Of a stretch of DNA of 38,987 nucleotides, positions 36,199-38,987 are shown piece by piece. Every line of letters begins with the position of its first letter. Position 1 is the first letter of the stretch. Below the pieces are notes generated by a model, which saw only the letters and a list, made by a program, of their open reading frames with translations, was not told the origin of the DNA and ran no database searches. Source of the stretch: a virus; the IMG/VR virus record IMGVR_UViG_3300044712_001434, positions 1 to 38,987 of that record. One strand, given 5' to 3'. The translations under genes and the position numbers were made by a program.

Positions 36199-37188
36199 AT
36201 GGCCAGGTTTGATAACGGCTGGATCGCGGTCTCGCGCGACATGGCTTTCGGCGATATCGCGCAGCGCGGGCCAGATACTCTGTGGGTATGGGTCCGAATT
36301 CTCACCATGGCCAACTGGAAGGAGTCTTCGGCCTACCTCAAGGGGCAGCAGCTCAGGCTTCAGCCGGGTCAGCTCGTGACCGGCCTCGCTGAATTGGCCG
36401 GCGACCACCTATCAATCAAAGCTGTCCGAAACGCGCTTTCCTACCTGGAGAGAACTGGTCGAATTGGGCAAGCAGCGGGCAACCACGGTCGCGTCATAAC
36501 TATCTGTAACTGGGAGAAATATCAGAACCCAGATTTTGATGAGACAAGCAACGGGCAAGCAACGGGCAAGCAAGGGGCAAGCAACGGGCAACATAGTGAA
36601 CAAGGAACCATTAACAAAATAACTTCTGCTTCTGCGGCAACGCCGCAGGTGCGGAAGCGGAAGGTTTCGCCAGAGGTTCTTCAGGCCACAAGTATCGACC
36701 AGGTGCTGACCTCGATCTCTCTCGAGCAGATTTCGACATGGAGCAAGCTTTACCCCGACGAGGAGTTTCGCAAGCGCACGGCGCTTCGGGCTTGGGAGTA
36801 CTACAAGCGGCCCCGCAACGCGAGAAAGGCCCCAACCACCATCGAATCTTGGATCGCAGTACTCGAGTACTGGTTCAACGAAGATTGGCCGAAGCACGTT
36901 CGCGCGATTCCCGGCGGAAAAGTGGACTCAAAGCCCTCTGCCCGGGCGCCTATTGCGCTCAGTGATCAGGGTGAGGCCTGGGTACAGCAGGTACTCGAGG
37001 CGCGCGCTCAGGGCGGCCTGGGGCTGCAAAATGCGATGCGCGGTATGCCTCCAAAAGTTGCTGAGATGGTTGAGATCAGTTTCGGCACCTGGAGGTCGAT
37101 CCCGACATCAGATGCTGAGCGTGAGATCAGAGCCGCATTTGCAATGCATGAGCGACAGATGCAGTCATCAGAGGCCGTGAGTGCGTAA
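36199..37188 (+). CDS. Replication initiator-like protein with internal iterons, 329 aa
   Basis: The N-terminal 120 residues form a winged-helix part typical of phage O/DnaD-like replication proteins: WIAVSRDMAFGDIAQRGPDT, GQLVTGLAELAGDHLSIKAV, RNALSYLERTGRIG and ITICNWEKYQ. A low-complexity linker (SNGQATGKQGASNGQ) is encoded by the iterons. The C-terminal part has SLEQISTWSKLYPDEEFRKR and a helical end. GGAGG seven bases upstream fixes ATG 36199. It should bind the iterons in its own gene and load host replication enzymes (inference). Confidence 0.75.
   Translation: MARFDNGWIAVSRDMAFGDIAQRGPDTLWVWVRILTMANWKESSAYLKGQQLRLQPGQLVTGLAELAGDHLSIKAVRNALSYLERTGRIGQAAGNHGRVITICNWEKYQNPDFDETSNGQATGKQGASNGQHSEQGTINKITSASAATPQVRKRKVSPEVLQATSIDQVLTSISLEQISTWSKLYPDEEFRKRTALRAWEYYKRPRNARKAPTTIESWIAVLEYWFNEDWPKHVRAIPGGKVDSKPSARAPIALSDQGEAWVQQVLEARAQGGLGLQNAMRGMPPKVAEMVEISFGTWRSIPTSDAEREIRAAFAMHERQMQSSEAVSA
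36547..36590 (+). repeat. ori: Four tandem 11-bp iterons, candidate replication origin
   Basis: AGCAACGGGCA is repeated four times head to tail (36547-36557, 36558-36568, 36569-36579 with one change, 36580-36590). Partial copies lie at about 36468-36489. An AT-rich stretch (ACATAGTGAACAAGGAACCA and on, 36591-36625) follows. The layout of iterons inside the initiator gene with an AT-rich flank is that of the lambda origin. An 11-base period shifts the reading frame each time, so the DNA rather than the protein sequence is conserved. Confidence 0.7.
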
Positions 37189-37221
37189 ACAATTTAACTA
37201 TGATCTGCAAGCGGTGGTGAG

Positions 37222-37491
37222 ATGGCAAAGAAACGAAATCGAAAGGCACGCGTCCCAGTCGAGCAGTTGCCTGTGAACTTTTGCAAGATCGATCCGCTTT
37301 CGCCTGGTGCACAAGATCGGTTCATAGCCAGGTCAGCCGAGCTCAATAAGGTGATTGGGAACACTATCCGCGCGTGGCATGGATTCAAGGATGCCGATGC
37401 TGAGCACAAGCCGTACTGGCTCGATATTTACAAGGGGTGCATCGGCGGCCTTGAACGCATGCATGCAGAGATCAATTACGAGGGGGCATGA
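37222..37491 (+). CDS. Hypothetical protein, 89 aa
   Basis: ATG 37222 follows GGTGGTGAG. The first 15 residues are very basic (MAKKRNRKARVP), and the rest has a helical character (RFIARSAELNKVIGNTIRAW). No known family was recognised. It is the first of the small genes after the initiator and may have a DNA-related role by charge only. Confidence 0.6.
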   Translation: MAKKRNRKARVPVEQLPVNFCKIDPLSPGAQDRFIARSAELNKVIGNTIRAWHGFKDADAEHKPYWLDIYKGCIGGLERMHAEINYEGA

Positions 37492-37492
37492 C

Positions 37493-37630
37493 GTGACACA
37501 AGATGAGTACACAAAAATTGTTGAGAACTGGGGAGGGGTCTGCTTCTGGATCTGGGTGGGCCTGACGGTCTTTCTCCTTGTTTCTTGGGTGGTAGGAAAG
37601 GCAGCCCTTGGCCTCATTGAGGTGAAGTGA
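37493..37630 (+). CDS. Small single-pass membrane protein, 45 aa
   Basis: GAGGGG lies seven bases before a GTG at 37493. The product reads VTQDEYTKIVENWGGVCFWI followed by a hydrophobic span to GLIEVK (WVGLTVFLLVSWVVGKAAL). It overlaps the next gene's start. It is a short inner-membrane protein of unknown function. Confidence 0.55.
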   Translation: MTQDEYTKIVENWGGVCFWIWVGLTVFLLVSWVVGKAALGLIEVK

Positions 37631-38094
37631 TGGAACACAGTGTTGCCGCTGGAACCGTTGAAGAAATCGTCGTTAGCGCATTTAGATCGAACGATGGTCT
37701 CACGTTTGATCAGGTGATGAGAAGTATCGTTGGCGGTCGTGGCTCGCCAATGCAAAGGAGTCAGGTCCGTAGTGCGATCGTCAGACTGCAGGAGCGTGGT
37801 GTGGTTCGGTCAATGCCCGTGCGTTACGAAATCGCGGCGGGCTCTCTCGCGATCAAGCGAGCAACCGATGCGTGGTCAAACCGCCAAGAAGCTCGTGATT
37901 TCATCATTGAGTGCCTTTCAAAAGAAGCTATTGGCGTGTGTGGCGTCCTGGCAAAGTTTGGGGCGGACGATACACCGGTGAACAGACGGATTGTTCAGAG
38001 AGCGTTCAACGATTTGCTTCGCGGTGGAGTCATTGAGCGGGTTGCGATCACCTCAAATAAGTGGGCGGTTTATCGCCTGGTGGAGAAGGCATGA
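37630..38094 (+). CDS. Protein with two winged-helix-like domains, 154 aa
   Basis: The N-terminal half (VEEIVVSAFRSNDGLTFDQV, then SQVRSAIVRLQERGVVRS, about 10-63) and the C-terminal half (RRIVQRAFNDLLRGGVIERV, about 120-140) each resemble a winged helix. It has no enzyme motif. It could be a transcription or replication accessory protein. ATG 37630 overlaps the upstream stop (TGATG); the stop overlaps the next start. Confidence 0.6.
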   Translation: MEHSVAAGTVEEIVVSAFRSNDGLTFDQVMRSIVGGRGSPMQRSQVRSAIVRLQERGVVRSMPVRYEIAAGSLAIKRATDAWSNRQEARDFIIECLSKEAIGVCGVLAKFGADDTPVNRRIVQRAFNDLLRGGVIERVAITSNKWAVYRLVEKA

Positions 38095-38483
38095 GCAACG
38101 CAAGTGAGTTTGATGAAAGAAAAGAGATTAGTGAGTTTCAGGACCTGTTGATCAAACATACTCGCGGGAATGAAGACGCTATGGATGCCATTCTTCATCA
38201 GCCGTTTGTCTTAATGGGGATTGCCGCTCGATACCAGCACGACAAGGACCGCGCGGAGATCGAAGACCTGAGACTGGCTCTCGAAGACAGAGAAAAGATG
38301 CATGATCAGCACTGTCAGTTTTTTGAAGCTGAAAGGCTGAGAGACCGCGCTCGAATCACTGAGCTTGATGAGTTGGTGAGAGAGGCAATTCCAATGGGCG
38401 AATACAATGTCGAATTCAGAGTGCCAGGCGCTAAGGAATGGCTCGACCGCGCCACTCGTGCCCTTGATGGTGACCATGGCTGA
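38091..38483 (+). CDS. Hypothetical coiled-coil protein, 130 aa
   Basis: ATG 38091 overlaps the previous stop (ATGA). It is a helical, charged protein with a coiled coil (DKDRAEIEDLRLALEDREKM, then FEAERLRDRARITELDELVR, about 54-97). The C-terminal end has VEFRVPGAKEWLDRATRAL. No family was recognised. It sits in the small-gene operon. Confidence 0.6.
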   Translation: MSNASEFDERKEISEFQDLLIKHTRGNEDAMDAILHQPFVLMGIAARYQHDKDRAEIEDLRLALEDREKMHDQHCQFFEAERLRDRARITELDELVREAIPMGEYNVEFRVPGAKEWLDRATRALDGDHG

Positions 38484-38694
38484 CATAAGCTTGTGCCGAG
38501 ACCACGAATGCCCGTCGCGAGTGCACTGCTACAGATATCGGGCTAAGCCACATGAGTTTAGACAGTCGTATGCTGACTTTAAACACGAGGGCGAGCGGTG
38601 TGAAGCTTACACCTCAGCAGCAGGCTGGGATGACTGGCATCTCTTGCCGATGGATACGCTTAATTGGATGGCGAAGGGTGAGGAGGCTGAGTGA
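38476..38694 (+). CDS. Small Cys-rich phage protein, 72 aa
   Basis: The front part LCRDHECPSRVHCYRYRAK has three Cys spaced by four and five residues, and a fourth Cys lies further on (GERCEAY). This is a metal- or cluster-binding pattern seen in several phage proteins of unknown function. ATG 38476 overlaps the previous stop; ATG 38467 is an alternative. The end is acidic (AKGEEAE). Confidence 0.65.
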   Translation: MADISLCRDHECPSRVHCYRYRAKPHEFRQSYADFKHEGERCEAYTSAAGWDDWHLLPMDTLNWMAKGEEAE

Positions 38695-38695
38695 A

Positions 38696-38987
38696 ATGAT
38701 TAAAATTAGGAAAAGTAAAACGGCTGATACTAGAACCTGTGACTGGTCGAAAGTCACAAAAGATGAGCTCCTTGATAGTACGCACTCTCATTTGGATGAC
38801 GTCAGGAAAGGCTTCTATTTTTTCGTCTACCTTATGATCAAACAGCAAGAAAATCACGACCTCACGAAGCTGAGCCACCTTGATGACTTCTACCGGAACT
38901 TTCGGACAGGCTTTAAAGAGCGCGATTGGTGGGATTTACATCAAGAGAAGGAACGTCATCATTTTAATGATCCGAGATTCATCCAAG
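38696..38987 (+). CDS. DUF5662-like phage protein, N-terminal part (gene continues at 1)
   Basis: The gene opens with ATG 38696, one base after the previous stop, and runs off the end in frame with the region 1-266. This part has SHLDDVRKGFYFFVYLMIKQ, QENHDLTKLSHLDDFYRNFR and ERDWWDLHQEKERHHFNDP. NHDLTK plus HQEKERHH is a histidine/aspartate pattern shared by the DUF5662 phage family. The whole gene is about 152 codons when the circle is closed. Enzyme activity is not shown. Confidence 0.8.
   Translation, partial: MIKIRKSKTADTRTCDWSKVTKDELLDSTHSHLDDVRKGFYFFVYLMIKQQENHDLTKLSHLDDFYRNFRTGFKERDWWDLHQEKERHHFNDPRFIQ
38892..38987. repeat. Terminal direct repeat, right copy (circular genome overlap)
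   Basis: These 96 bases are an exact copy of bases 1-96. Removing one copy gives a circle of 38,891 bp in which the gene at 38696 is whole. Confidence 0.95.

Noticed and set aside
35709-36212. A 167-codon plus-strand frame over the attP region
   Set aside because: It overlaps the integrase end, has Ser/Arg-rich text with no start signal, and covers the attachment-site repeats.
36547-36590. The tandem repeats as a small CRISPR array
   Set aside because: Units are 11 bases with no spacers between them and lie inside a coding gene; iterons explain them.

Overview
The window is a complete temperate tailed-phage genome, written as a line from a circle. Bases 1-96 are repeated exactly at 38892-38987, and one gene reads straight across the ends (38696 to the end, then 1-266). 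The unit length is therefore about 38,891 bp. No host chromosomal gene is visible. Two lipoproteins with signal peptides in or near the lysis cassette, one of them a candidate outer-membrane spanin, point to a Gram-negative host. A delta/Bdellovibrionota-type host is a weak guess from codon style and from the look of the lipoprotein lytic enzyme; nothing here proves it.

Layout. (1) 36199-38987 plus 1-2155, rightward: a replication-initiator-like gene carrying four 11-bp iterons (a likely origin), then about twelve small tightly overlapping accessory genes. (2) 2173-4197, leftward: a regulatory operon with a ribbon-helix-helix protein, a LuxR-type helix-turn-helix protein, a sigma-factor-like protein with no region 4, a small helical protein and a large HTH protein. 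(3) 4336-26679, rightward late operon: a small HTH protein, a zinc-finger protein, two small membrane proteins, TerS-like protein and TerL, then a Mu-like head module (DUF935 portal fused to a MuF domain, gpI protease with a nested scaffold, DUF2190 protein, major capsid, gp36-like and gpG-like connectors). A non-contractile tail follows (tube, frameshifted assembly chaperone, tape measure, distal tail, hub, collar-domain fibre, large fibre), then a lysis cassette with two different cell-wall enzymes. No sheath gene was seen, so the virion is most likely a siphovirus with a Mu-type head. (4) 26681-27840, leftward: a small lipoprotein and a helical-repeat protein, both moron-like. (5) 28002-29301: immunity region, with an XRE repressor (leftward) and a Cro-like gene (rightward) divergent around two matched operators. 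(6) 29361-35794, rightward early operon: YqaJ exonuclease, RecT annealing protein, SMC/RecF-like ATPase, small proteins, an excisionase-like gene and a tyrosine integrase. (7) 35795-36198: attP, with a core matching the 3' end of a tRNA and flanking arm-type repeats.

How it works together (inference): the repressor/Cro pair sets lysogeny. Early transcription makes exonuclease plus annealase, Xis and Int, then the initiator acting on its internal iterons. The leftward regulators are placed to control the switch to the single long late operon. Integration would use the tRNA-derived core just downstream of int.

The points most worth a second look are the sigma-like plus LuxR-HTH pair, the iteron origin, the tRNA-type attP, the virion-type protein with a secretion signal, and a 59-residue ribbon-helix-helix gene lying antisense inside the tail operon. 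Several real small genes fall below 60 residues (4604-4783, 15525-15704, 24567-24725, 33187-33327, 37493-37630).
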